Shown: positions 12,913 through 20,876 of the stretch, piece by piece | Layout of the letters: each line of letters begins with the position of its first letter | How positions within the stretch are numbered: the stretch's first letter is position 1 | Assembly (NCBI RefSeq): GCF_031582905.1 | Contig: NZ_CP133990.1 | Location: 744,001 to 808,000, forward strand | Reading direction: 5' to 3' | Origin: Pengzhenrongella sp031582905 | GTDB lineage: Bacteria > Actinomycetota > Actinomycetes > Actinomycetales > Cellulomonadaceae | Length of the DNA: 64,000 bases | Program-made: the position numbers and the translations under genes | Notes under the pieces: model-generated | Told to the model about the DNA's origin: nothing | Seen by the model: the letters and a program-made list of their open reading frames with translations, nothing else | Database searches by the model: none

Positions 12913-12954
12913 ACGTGCGACGGGCCCCGGCGATCGCCGGGGCCCGTCGCACGT
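12913..12954. terminator. Bidirectional terminator: perfect 42-bp palindrome
   Basis: A perfect inverted repeat with 21-base arms and no unpaired centre; the left arm begins ACGTGCGACGGGCCCC and the right arm is its exact reverse complement. It sits between the convergent ends of secA and the Rv3235-family gene. No U-tract follows on either side, as is common for actinobacterial terminators. Confidence 0.8.
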
Positions 12955-12992
12955 CCGCCCGCCCTCACCGACCGCGGTGGCGCATCCTCGCC

Positions 12993-13012
12993 GGACGGAC
13001 GGACGGACGGAC
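12993..13012. repeat. GGAC microsatellite
   Basis: Five tandem copies of GGAC in the non-coding gap between the palindrome and the Rv3235-family stop codon. It is likely length-variable and has no visible function. Confidence 0.8.
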
Positions 13013-13031
13013 GGTCGTGGCCGTGGTCCGC

Positions 13032-13727
13032 TCAGCCGATCTCGAGCGCCGTCGCGCGCCACCGTCCGCGATGGGCCTCGAGGCGCACCGCGACCGCCCG
13101 CACCCGCGGGCCGTCGTCGACCACCACCGCGGCCTCGGCGGCCCCGTCACCGATCCGGCACACGCGGATGCGTCGGATGCCGGCGCGCCCGGGCGTGGTG
13201 GGCATCCCGGAGTGCAGGACGAGCTCGGCGCGCAGGGCCAGGTGCTCGTAGACCTCCGGCGTGACCCACCGCACGAGCTGGGCGAGCGGCCGCGCGCCAC
13301 GCAGCCCTTCGACCGCCGCCTGGACCATCGCGCAGCACAGCGGCGTGGGGTCAGGCAGCGGGCCGGCCACGGTGCCCACGGCGCCCGGTGGCGACGTGCC
13401 CGCACCGGCGACCTCGCGGTCACGTCGCCACCGGCCGTCGCGGGCGAGCGCCTCCGGTGATCCGAGGAGCGGTGCGGCACCCGGCAGCACGGGTTCGGCC
13501 ATCGGACGCTCGGCCGGCTGCTCGACCCGCGGAGCGAGCCGCATGCGCGGACCGGGCGTGCGGTCGGCCGGAGGCGGGTCGGTGCCGTCGGGGTCGTCCT
13601 CGCCGACGACGGCGTTGTCGACCGCCAGTCGCAGGGGGAGTCGGTCGGTGGGGCCACCGCGGCCGACCGCGTGCGTCCCGGGGCCGCCCGGGTGCGCGGG
13701 CAGGGCGGCGTGAGCCGCGGCGCTCAC
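13032..13727 (-). CDS. Rv3235 family protein
   Basis: 231 residues, with GTG at 13727 overlapping the TGA of the LysM gene (GTGA). The first ~110 residues are disordered and Pro/Gly/Ala rich. The C-terminal ~110 residues carry the family signature: LARWVTPEVYEHLALRAEL-like helices, then RIRVCRIGDGAAEAAVVVDDGPRVRAVAVRLEAHRGRWRATALEIG, an alpha/beta fold resembling NTF2-type accessory domains. The family is found only in Actinobacteria, next to secA and LysM genes. Function unknown. The frame is intact. Confidence 0.85.
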   Translation of the reverse strand: MSAAAHAALPAHPGGPGTHAVGRGGPTDRLPLRLAVDNAVVGEDDPDGTDPPPADRTPGPRMRLAPRVEQPAERPMAEPVLPGAAPLLGSPEALARDGRWRRDREVAGAGTSPPGAVGTVAGPLPDPTPLCCAMVQAAVEGLRGARPLAQLVRWVTPEVYEHLALRAELVLHSGMPTTPGRAGIRRIRVCRIGDGAAEAAVVVDDGPRVRAVAVRLEAHRGRWRATALEIG

Positions 13728-14884
13728 CGGAGCACCTCGTCCGCCGAGCCGTCCGCCGAGCCGTCCGCCGAGCCGTCCGACGCGGCCGGCGTCGGCACGG
13801 GCGGTCGCAGCACCTGACCGGGCACGATGAGTCCCGGGTCGGCGCCGATGACGTCGACGTTGACGGCGTACCAGGCGGGCCACGCGGCGGCGATGTCGGC
13901 AGCGGTCGCCCCGGTGGGCAGGTGGTCGGCGGCGATGTCCCACAGGGTGTCGCCGCGGCGCACGGTCACCGGTGCCGCGCCCGGGTCCTCTGCTGTGCCG
14001 GCGCTCGCCGCCGGACCGGCCGTGCGTACGGCGTCGGACCGGGGCGGTGGGGCTGCGGCGGCCGTGGGCGTCGTCGCGGCGTCGGCCGCGGGTGGTGCCG
14101 GGTGAGCAGGGGGCGACGGGTCGGCGGACGGCGACGGGTCGGCGGACGGCGACGACCCGGCGGACGGCGACGACCCGGCGGGTGACGTGGCCGAGGGCGG
14201 AGGTCCCGACTGCGACGCGCCCGGCGGTGGGCTCGGCGGCTCCGGGCTGTCCGCTCCGGCCTCGGACGGCGGGGTGGGCGCCGTCGGAGTGGGCGCGGCG
14301 GTGGCGGTTGTGGGGGTCGGCGTCGGGATCGGGGCGGGGCTGGAGGCAGGGGTCTGCGTCGCCGCCGGCGTCGGCGGTCCCGCGGTCCCGCCGGATGGAC
14401 CCGCATCGCTCGGCGCTCCGACCCGCGGCGTGGTGGCGGCGGGCGTCGACCACGGGGCGGCACTCACGGTGGGGGACCAGCCGAGGTCGGTGGGCGGCGG
14501 GGTGGGCGCCGCGCTCGCGGGCAGCCCGGCGCCCGCGAGGGCGACGCCGGTCCCGGCAGCGAGCAGGAGCAGGCGACGGACGACGGCCGGGGCGGTCGCC
14601 GCGACGAGCCGCTCACCGGTGGCCCAGTGGTGTCCGACCGCGCGGGCCCCGAAGCACAGCACCGCGGCGACGAGGCTCACGGCGAACCACAGCGCGAGCA
14701 GCGTCCCCACGAGCAGTGCGGTCACCTCGACGGAGTCCTCCACCCGCGCGGTACGCAGCACGGCGTCCATGCCCGGCGCGTCCGGACCGAACGCCGGGCG
14801 CACCCGCGCGACGGCGCGCGCGCCCAGCGCCACGGTCGCGGCGAGCGCGAGCGCCGTCGCGACGAGCAACGGCGCCGTCCGCAC
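13724..14884 (-). CDS. LysM-domain membrane protein
   Basis: 386 residues from a GTG at 14884. Two or three N-terminal hydrophobic segments (residues ~4-25, 55-80, 105-125) precede a ~170-residue Pro/Thr/Ala/Ser tract that is probably extended in the cell wall. The C-terminal LysM domain has VTVRRGDTLWDIAADHLP, AWYAVNVDVIGADPGLIVPGQVLRPP, which binds N-acetylglucosamine-containing glycans. The DNA of the tract is repetitive: 18-bp units encode (SPSAD)n near 14109-14185, and 12-bp units encode SADG repeats at 13738-13775. Operon with the Rv3235-family gene. It probably tethers the membrane to peptidoglycan. Confidence 0.85.
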   Translation of the reverse strand: MRTAPLLVATALALAATVALGARAVARVRPAFGPDAPGMDAVLRTARVEDSVEVTALLVGTLLALWFAVSLVAAVLCFGARAVGHHWATGERLVAATAPAVVRRLLLLAAGTGVALAGAGLPASAAPTPPPTDLGWSPTVSAAPWSTPAATTPRVGAPSDAGPSGGTAGPPTPAATQTPASSPAPIPTPTPTTATAAPTPTAPTPPSEAGADSPEPPSPPPGASQSGPPPSATSPAGSSPSAGSSPSADPSPSADPSPPAHPAPPAADAATTPTAAAAPPPRSDAVRTAGPAASAGTAEDPGAAPVTVRRGDTLWDIAADHLPTGATAADIAAAWPAWYAVNVDVIGADPGLIVPGQVLRPPVPTPAASDGSADGSADGSADEVLR

Positions 14885-15078
14885 CGGGGTTACCCGGGAG
14901 GGCGGGGAAAGAGGGGAGCGACGACGTCCATGGTGGTCCTCCGTGCAGTTTGATGCCGTTTGACGTTGTTCGGAGGTGACAGGTGTACGCCGGTCCGACC
15001 GAGGTGTCCAGGGATCTGGGCCATCTGGGGACCCGGCTCCAGGGATCGGTCCCTGCGGCGCGGAGCCGGACGGCGCCC
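14885..15078. other. Divergent intergenic region (LysM gene / conserved protein)
   Basis: About 200 bases with one of the least GC-rich patches of the window (TTTGATGCCGTTTGACGTTGTT near 14950-14971, with a TTTGA direct repeat). It likely holds the promoter of the leftward LysM operon. I see no open reading frame with coding character. Confidence 0.35.
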
Positions 15079-15084
15079 TAGCGT
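15079..15084 (+). promoter_or_regulatory. -10 element for leaderless transcription
   Basis: TAGCGT followed by six bases and the ATG at 15091. No Shine-Dalgarno sequence is present, so the mRNA most likely begins at the start codon. Confidence 0.55.
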
Positions 15085-15090
15085 GAGGTC

Positions 15091-15629
15091 ATGCGCTGGG
15101 AGGCACTCTTCGCCGACATGGAGGCCCAGATGGCCGCCGCCGAGGCCGCCGAGCTGGCTGCGCAGGTGGCGGACGTGACGCGGGCGGAGCGTGCGACGGT
15201 CACGCTCGTCGCACGGCTGCGGTCGGCACGGGGGCGAGCGTGACGGTGCGGGTCCGTGGCGGGGAGCAGGCGGCCGGCGTGGTGCTCGACGTCGCCGACC
15301 AGTGGGTCCTGCTCGGCGACGGCCCACGCCGGGTGCTCGTCCCCCTCACGGCCGTCGACGGCGTCGCGGGCCTCTCAGCGGTCGCCTCGCCGGACGGCGG
15401 CGTGGTCGCCCGAGGGCTCGGGCTCGCGCACGCCCTGCGGGCGCTCGCCCGGGACCGGGTCCCGGTCCGGGTGTCGACCGACGGCGGTCAGGTCGTCGGC
15501 CGGGTCGAGCGGGTCGGGGCCGACCACGCCGACCTGACGGTCACCGACGACCCGTCGAGCGCACGCGGGCCGGGCGGCGCCGTCTGGTCCGTGCCGTTCG
15601 CGGCGCTGCGGCTGGTCCGCTCCGGGTGA
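15091..15629 (+). CDS. Conserved actinobacterial protein of unknown function (frameshifted)
   Basis: ATG at 15091 begins MRWEALFADMEAQMAAAEAAELAAQVADVTRAERATVTLVARLRSARG. The frame then hits TGA at 15241, and the continuation ASVTVRVRGGEQAAGVVLDVADQWVLLGDGPRRVLVPLTAVDGVAGL to 15629 is in the next frame. Adding one G to the GGGGG run near 15233 joins them into ~179 residues. That matches a family of single proteins I recall from related Actinobacteria: an N-terminal helix plus a small beta-barrel-like domain. Alternatively there are two genes overlapping by GTGA, but the sense continuity favours one. Function unknown. Confidence 0.7.
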
Positions 15630-15637
15630 GCGCGCGG

Positions 15638-15883
15638 TCAGGGCTCGCCGACGCCGCCGGGCGGTGCCTGACCGGCGACCGGGTCACCCTCGAGGCGGGC
15701 GCGGGTCTCGGCGTACATCCGCTCGATGTACGCCTCGAGCTGGGACGCCTCGACCCGCCACTGCAGCCGGCCGCCGATCTGGATCGCGGGCAGCTCTCCG
15801 GACCGGACCAGCGCGTAGGCCTGCGCGGTGGAGATGTTGAGGATCTCCGTCACGTCGGCGAGCGTGAGGAAGCGCGGTGGCAT
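15638..15883 (-). CDS. Excisionase-family helix-turn-helix DNA-binding protein
   Basis: 81 residues from ATG at 15883. The whole protein is a MerR/excisionase-type winged HTH: FLTLADVTEILNISTAQAYALVRSGELPAIQIGGRLQWRVEASQLEAYIERMYAETRA. Small regulators of this form are common in Actinobacteria and include BldC-like proteins and phage excisionases. No integrase or phage gene is nearby, so a chromosomal regulator is more likely. Its stop lies eight bases from the convergent end of the preceding gene. Target genes are not evident; the divergent SAF/CpaE operon is the obvious candidate. Confidence 0.85.
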   Translation of the reverse strand: MPPRFLTLADVTEILNISTAQAYALVRSGELPAIQIGGRLQWRVEASQLEAYIERMYAETRARLEGDPVAGQAPPGGVGEP

Positions 15884-16126
15884 GCTCGCGAGTCTCCCAC
15901 CCCGCCCGGGGTGCCGGCGTGCCGTGCACAGCCGTCCGCGCGTCGTCGGATGGCCACCACGCCGACGGCGGGGACGGCGACGCGGGGACGGTCGTGAGGC
16001 GGTCGTCGGGCGGTCCCGGGTCACCCGGTCGGGGGACCCCGACGGCCCGGTGCACAGGTCACCCCGCCGGCCGTCGTCCCCGGGCATGATGTGCGCAGCC
16101 CGTACCCGGCCCGAGGGGGACGCCGC

Positions 16127-16783
16127 ATGGACGCGTCGAACAGCCTGGCCGGCCCGGTCGCCGCGCGCCTGCGGCGCCCCGGCTGGCGTGACCCGAAGCT
16201 GCTGGTCGGCGTGCTGATGATCGCGGGCGCCGTCGCCCTCGGGGCGTGGGCGGTGTCCGCCGCGGAGGCCAGCACACCGGTCTACGTCGCGCGGGGGACG
16301 CTGACACCCGGCGAGCCGATCGGTGCCGAGCAGGTCTCGGTCGCCGAGGTGCGGCTCGGAGCCGCGGAGGCGGACCACTACCTGCCGGCCACGGACCCGC
16401 TACCCGCCGGCGTCGTCGCCGTCCGGGCCGTCGGCGAGGGCGAGCTCCTGCCGCGGGCGGCGGTCGCGACCGCCACCGACCTCGACGTCCGTCCGGTGGC
16501 GGTCCCGGTCACCGACCCGCCGTCGACCGGGGTGGCCGAAGGGGCGCTCGTGGACGTCTGGGTCACCCCGGAGGTCACGGACGACGAGCCACCGACCCCG
16601 CGTCTGCTCGCGGAGCGGCTCACGGTCGCCGAGGTCGCGCGTCCCACCGGTGGCTTCGCCGTCGGGGCGGCGACCGTGGTGCACGTCCTGGTGCCGACGG
16701 ACGCGCTGCCCGAGGTGCTCGGGGCGCTCGCGGCCCGCCAGGCCGTCCAGGTCGTCCTCGTGCCGGGGGCCGCGGCCCCGTGA
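16127..16783 (+). CDS. SAF domain-containing protein (CpaB-like)
   Basis: 218 residues. ATG at 16127 follows GAGGGGGA. A short cytoplasmic tail is followed by one transmembrane helix (LLVGVLMIAGAVALGAWAVSAA), then the SAF domain beginning VYVARGTLTPGEPIGAEQVSVAEVRL. In tad/flp systems CpaB/RcpC-type SAF proteins act in the periplasm or cell wall in pilus assembly. The stop overlaps the GTG of the CpaE-like gene (GTGA). This pair lies 23 kb from the tad cluster at 40-45 kb and may belong to the same machine. Confidence 0.8.
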   Translation: MDASNSLAGPVAARLRRPGWRDPKLLVGVLMIAGAVALGAWAVSAAEASTPVYVARGTLTPGEPIGAEQVSVAEVRLGAAEADHYLPATDPLPAGVVAVRAVGEGELLPRAAVATATDLDVRPVAVPVTDPPSTGVAEGALVDVWVTPEVTDDEPPTPRLLAERLTVAEVARPTGGFAVGAATVVHVLVPTDALPEVLGALAARQAVQVVLVPGAAAP

Positions 16784-18271
16784 CGCTCCCCGTGCTGTGC
16801 GCCCTGCGAGGCCACCGCGAGTCAGCGGTCGTCACCGCGCTCGAGGGTGCCGGTGGCCGCATCGCGGTGACCCGGCGGTGCGCGGACCTCGCCGAGCTGC
16901 TCGGCGCCGCGGACGCCGGGCTCGGGCGGGTGGCGCTCGTCTCCGACGACCTCCCGCTCCTCGACCGGGAGACGGTCGGCCGACTGCGCGCCGCGGGTGT
17001 ACGGGTCGCCGCGCTCACCGCGGACGGGGCGCGCGGTGCCGAGCGCATGGTCGCCCTCGGCGCCGACGTCGTCGTCGACGCCGCGGCGCCGCTCGACGAG
17101 CTCGTCGCCACGGTGATCGGGCTCGCCGAGTCGACCGGCGGTGGGCGCGGGCGCGGCACCGACCCGATCGGCCCGGACGACGACGGGCCGACCAGGGACC
17201 GGGCCGTGCCGGGGCCCGCTGCGGAGCGGCGCACCGTCCCGGCGGACCCGGTCCCCACGGACCCGGCGCACCCGGATCCCGCGACCTCGGACGTCGACGC
17301 GCCGCCCGGGCGCGTGGTCGCCGTCTGGGGACCGACCGGAGCCCCCGGGCGCACGACGGTCGCGGTCAACCTCGCGGCGGAGCTGGCCGCCCTGCCGGTC
17401 CCCGGCCGGCCGCCACGTGCCGCACCCGGGCCCGCGGCCGGGTCTCCGCGTGCGACGGCACCCGGGCCCGCGCCTGGGCCCGCGGCCGGGCCCGCGCGTG
17501 GGACGGCACCCGGGGCGGGGCGCTCGTGGTCGACGCCGACACCTACGGCGGCACCGTGGCCCAGGTCCTCGGGCTGCTGGACGAGGCCCCGGGCATCGCG
17601 GCCGCCGCACGTGCCGCCGGGCAGGGCGGCCTCGACGTCGCCGCGCTGGCCCGGCTGACCCCCGAGGTCGGGGACGGTCTGCGCGTGCTGACCGGCATCT
17701 CGCGCGCCGACCGCTGGCCCGAGCTGCCGGGGTCCTCGCTGGACGTCGTCTGGCAGACCGCCCGCGGGCTCACGCCGTGGGTCGTCGTGGACTGCGGGTT
17801 CTGCCTCGAGCAGGACGAGGTGCTCAGCTACGACACCCACGCCCCCGGCGCAACGCCGCGACGCTGTCCGCGCTGACCGCCGCCGACGTCGTCGTCGTGG
17901 TCGGCTCGGGCGACGCGGTGGGGATGCAGCGCCTCGTGCGGGCGATCGCCGAGCTCGCCGACACCGGCGCCGCCGCGACCGCCGAGCACGTCGTGGTGGT
18001 GAACCGGGTGCGCGCGTCGGCGGCCGGGCGGCGTCCGGAGCACGCGGTGCGGGAGGCGTTGGCCCGGTACGCCGGCGTCGAGCACCCGCACCTCGTCCCG
18101 GACGACCGCGCGGCCCTGGACGCCGCGCTCCTGCAGGGCGCCACGCTGCGCGAGGCGGCCCCGCGGTCGCCGGCGCACGCGTCGCTCGCCGCGCTCGCCG
18201 TCCGGCTGGCGGGGGTCGACCGACCGGCGGACCGTCCTCGACGGCGCCTGCGGGCGAGCGCACGCGCCTGA
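16780..18271 (+). CDS. CpaE/MinD-like ATPase (two frame breaks)
   Basis: The N-terminal receiver-like region is followed by a deviant Walker A (VAVWGPTGAPGRTTVAVNLA, Arg replacing the usual Lys), then by ALVVDADTYGGTVAQVLGLLDEAPG and PWVVVDCGF, and a C-terminal TAADVVVVVGSGDAVGMQRLVRAI segment. This is the ParA/MinD fold of CpaE, which helps position or energise tad secretion. Breaks occur near 17515 and near 17850 (C-run, THAP/RRNAATL). Between the Walker A strand and the VVDAD strand lies a ~40-residue Pro/Ala/Gly insertion made of GC-rich DNA repeats (17401-17515). The total is about 495 residues. Confidence 0.8.
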
Positions 18272-18288
18272 GGGGGCACACTGGGCGG

Positions 18289-18744
18289 GTGCGCCTCTAC
18301 CTCCCGGTGACCCTGCTCGACGTCGACTTCGCGCCCGCCTCCGGCGTGGTCGAGGCGCCACGCGCCCACGCGGTGACGCCCGCGCTGCGCGCGCTGTTCC
18401 CCGACGAGGACGACGAGGGCCTGGAGTACGCCGCGCAGCTGGCCGCTGCGGACGACTCGCTCGAGCGCGTGGGTGCGGCCGCGGGAGCGCCGCGGCTGCG
18501 CGTGGTGCTGTCCGCCGACGTCGACGACGCCGCGGTGGACCCCCTCGACGACGCAGTGCCGAGCGCGGTGCGGGTGCGCGAGCCGGTGCCGTGGTCCGCG
18601 GTGGTGTGCGCGCACGTCGACGAGCCCGAGGCGGCCGGCGACGTGACGGACGCCCTCACCGGCGACGACGACGCGGTGGAGCGCCTCGACGAGCGTGACC
18701 TGCTCTGGTACGACCGCACCGAGCTGGGCGCCGTCCCGCGCTGA
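18289..18744 (+). CDS. DUF6912 family protein
   Basis: 151 residues from a GTG at 18289. It starts MRLYLPVTLLDVDFAP and contains AHAVTPALRALFPDEDDEGLEYAAQLAAADDSL and VPWSAVVCAHVDEPEAA, matching a short actinobacterial family I recall as DUF6912. It is acidic and has no signal or membrane segment. CACACT precedes the start by six bases, again suggesting little or no leader. Convergent with hisN, from which it is separated by 64 bases containing a short CCGTGCA tandem repeat. Function unknown. Confidence 0.75.
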   Translation: MRLYLPVTLLDVDFAPASGVVEAPRAHAVTPALRALFPDEDDEGLEYAAQLAAADDSLERVGAAAGAPRLRVVLSADVDDAAVDPLDDAVPSAVRVREPVPWSAVVCAHVDEPEAAGDVTDALTGDDDAVERLDERDLLWYDRTELGAVPR

Positions 18745-18808
18745 CCCGGCGCCCGCGCCGCCGTCCGTGCACCGTGCACCGTGCGCGTCGGCCCGGAGCC
18801 GGCCGAGG

Positions 18809-19609
18809 TCAGCCCGCGTCCGGCGGCTCCAGGATGCCCAGCGCGGCGTCGTGCAGCAGTCCGTTGCTGACCAGCGCGGACCCGCCGAACGGACCGGGCT
18901 CGCCGGTCAGGGACGTGAAGCGCCCACCGGCCTCGGTCACGATCGGGACGAGCGCGGCCATGTCGTGCAGCGCGAGCTCGGGTTCGCACGACACGTCGAC
19001 CGCGCCCTCGGCGACCATGACGTGCGACCAGAAGTCGCCGTAGGCGCGCGTGCGCCACACCGACCGGGTCAGGCGCAGGAAGTGGTCCAGCCGGCCCCGC
19101 TCCTCCCAGCCGCTCAGGCTCGAGTACGACAGCGACGCGTCCGCGAGGTCGCCGACCCCGGAGACGTGCAGCCGGGTCGCGGCGGACAGCGACCGCCCGG
19201 TCCACGCCCCCGAGCCCTGCGCGGCCCACCACCGCCGGCCCAGCGCGGGGGCGCTCACCACGCCGAGGACGGGCCGGCCGCCGTCGAGCAGGGCGATGAG
19301 CGTGGCCCACACCGGCACGCCGCGGACGAAGTTCTTGGTGCCGTCGATCGGGTCGACCACCCACTGCCGCGGCCCGTGACCGGTGTCCGGCATCTCCTCG
19401 CCGTGGACGGCGTCCCGCGGCCGGGTGCGGCCGAGCTGGGAGCGGATCATCGCCTCGGCGCTGCGGTCGGCGTCGGTCACCGGGGTGGTGTCGGGCTTGG
19501 TCTCGACCCGCAGGTCGAGCGCGCGGAAGCGCGCCATCGTCAGCGAGTCGACCTGGTCCGCGATGACGTGGGCCAGGCGCAGGTCGTCGTCGTACCCGGA
19601 CCGGATCAT
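18809..19609 (-). CDS. hisN: Histidinol-phosphatase, inositol monophosphatase family
   Basis: 266 residues from ATG at 19609. The metal-binding signatures of the IMPase fold are all present: GEEMPD, WVVDPIDGTKNFVRG, and the C-terminal WSHVMVAEGAVDVSCEPELALHDMAAL. In Actinobacteria the IMPase-type protein next to rsgA and aroA performs the histidinol-phosphate phosphatase step of histidine synthesis, so context supports hisN over a general inositol phosphatase. An alternative start seven codons upstream lacks support, because a -10-like TACGGT sits six bases before ATG 19609. Confidence 0.88.
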   Translation of the reverse strand: MIRSGYDDDLRLAHVIADQVDSLTMARFRALDLRVETKPDTTPVTDADRSAEAMIRSQLGRTRPRDAVHGEEMPDTGHGPRQWVVDPIDGTKNFVRGVPVWATLIALLDGGRPVLGVVSAPALGRRWWAAQGSGAWTGRSLSAATRLHVSGVGDLADASLSYSSLSGWEERGRLDHFLRLTRSVWRTRAYGDFWSHVMVAEGAVDVSCEPELALHDMAALVPIVTEAGGRFTSLTGEPGPFGGSALVSNGLLHDAALGILEPPDAG

Positions 19610-19615
19610 GCCCTC

Positions 19616-19621
19616 ACCGTA
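19616..19621 (-). promoter_or_regulatory. -10 element for hisN
   Basis: TACGGT on the minus strand, six bases before the hisN ATG; it overlaps the start of an alternative longer frame and decides the start site. It implies hisN can be transcribed separately from rsgA. Confidence 0.5.
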
Positions 19622-19691
19622 TCGGCGCACCGGGCCGCCGCCGTCGACCGCCTCGCCGCCCCCGACGACGACGACCGGCGGCCACCGGTCC

Positions 19692-20857
19692 CTACCTGGT
19701 CTCGCGGTCCCCGGACCCGTCGGTCGAGCTCATCGACCCGGTGCGGCTGGCCAGCAGCCGGCGGAAGGACTCCAGGCGCGCCGAGCGTGCCGCCCGCACG
19801 TCGTCGTCCGGGGCGGCGGCGACCCATTCGTCGAGCTCGCAGTCCGGGGCGTCGTCGGCGTGCGTGCAGCCGCGCGGGCACTCCTCGGCGACCGTCGCGA
19901 GGTCACCGAACGGCGCCAGGAGGTGCTCGACCTGCACGTGCGCGAGCCCGAACGACCGCACCCGGGGGTGTCGATCACCCACGCGCCGGGCAGCTCCTCG
20001 CTGTCGGTTCCGCCGTCCCCACCGACCCCGCCGTCAGCGCCAGCAGCGCCGGCAGTGCCCGCGGAGCCGACGCCGGACGCCGGGCCGGCGGGCATCCGCA
20101 GCGCCACGGCCGACGTCGAGGTGTGCCGCCCGCGCCCGGTCGTGTCGTTCACCACACCCACGGACCGGTGGGCGTCCGGCACGAGCGCGTTGACCAGCGT
20201 GGACTTGCCGACCCCGGAGTGCCCCACCAGGACCGACGTGCGTCCGGCGAGCGCGCGCCGGACGTCGTCCAGCCCGACCCACCGTCCGTCCGGGTCACGC
20301 CTGGTCACCACGACGTCCACGCCGATCGGGGCGTACATCGCGACGAGCTCGGCCGGGTCGGCCAGGTCGGCCTTCGTCAGCGCGAGCAGCACGTCCATGC
20401 CGGCGTCGTACCCGGCGACGACGCACCGGTCGATCATCCGGGTGCGCGGCTCGGGCTCGGCGAGCGCGGTGACGATGACGAGCTGGTCGGCGTTGGCGAC
20501 GATGACCCGCTCGACCGGGTCGGTGTCGTCAGCGGTGCGGCGCAGCACGGTGGTGCGTTCGGTGATCCGGACGATGCGGCCCAGGCTGCCGGCCTCGCCC
20601 GAGGTGTCGCCGACGACGTCGACCAGGTCACCGGGCACGACGCGCTCGCGGCCGAGCTCGCGCGCCTTCATCGCGATCGCCCGCCGCTCGCCGGGGCCAC
20701 CGGCGTCGACCAGGAGCGTGTACCGGCCCCGGTCCACGCCGGTGACCATCGCGCTGGTCGCGTCGGCGTGCTCGGGTCGCTGCTTGGTGCGTGGGCGCGA
20801 GCTGCGCTTGCCGGGGCGGATCCGGACGTCGGACTCGTCCGGCCGGCGCGGGCTCAC
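19692..20857 (-). CDS. rsgA: Ribosome small subunit-dependent GTPase RsgA (frameshifted)
   Basis: GTG at 20857 has GGGGAGG upstream. The OB-fold region (ADATSAMVTGVDRGRYTLLVDAG) precedes a circularly permuted GTPase domain with G4 (LTKADLAD), G1 (GHSGVGKST) and G3 (VIDTPG). The C-terminal zinc region has CPRGCTHADDAPDC. RsgA matures the 30S subunit. A missing G near 19968 splits IDTPG from VRSFGLAHVQVEHLL; the repaired length is ~389 residues. An Ala/Gly/Asp-rich insertion of about 35 residues lies just before the G3 strand and is absent from most RsgA proteins. Confidence 0.93.
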
Positions 20858-20876
20858 CGGGCGCCTCCCCGTGGCC

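Noticed and set aside
15091..15243. Separate 50-residue gene upstream of 15240
   Set aside because: The two frames read as one continuous protein once a G is added near 15233, as in many other genes of the window.
15638..15883. Phage excisionase marking a mobile element
   Set aside because: No integrase, attachment-site repeats or phage genes occur around it; chromosomal regulators of this fold are common in Actinobacteria.
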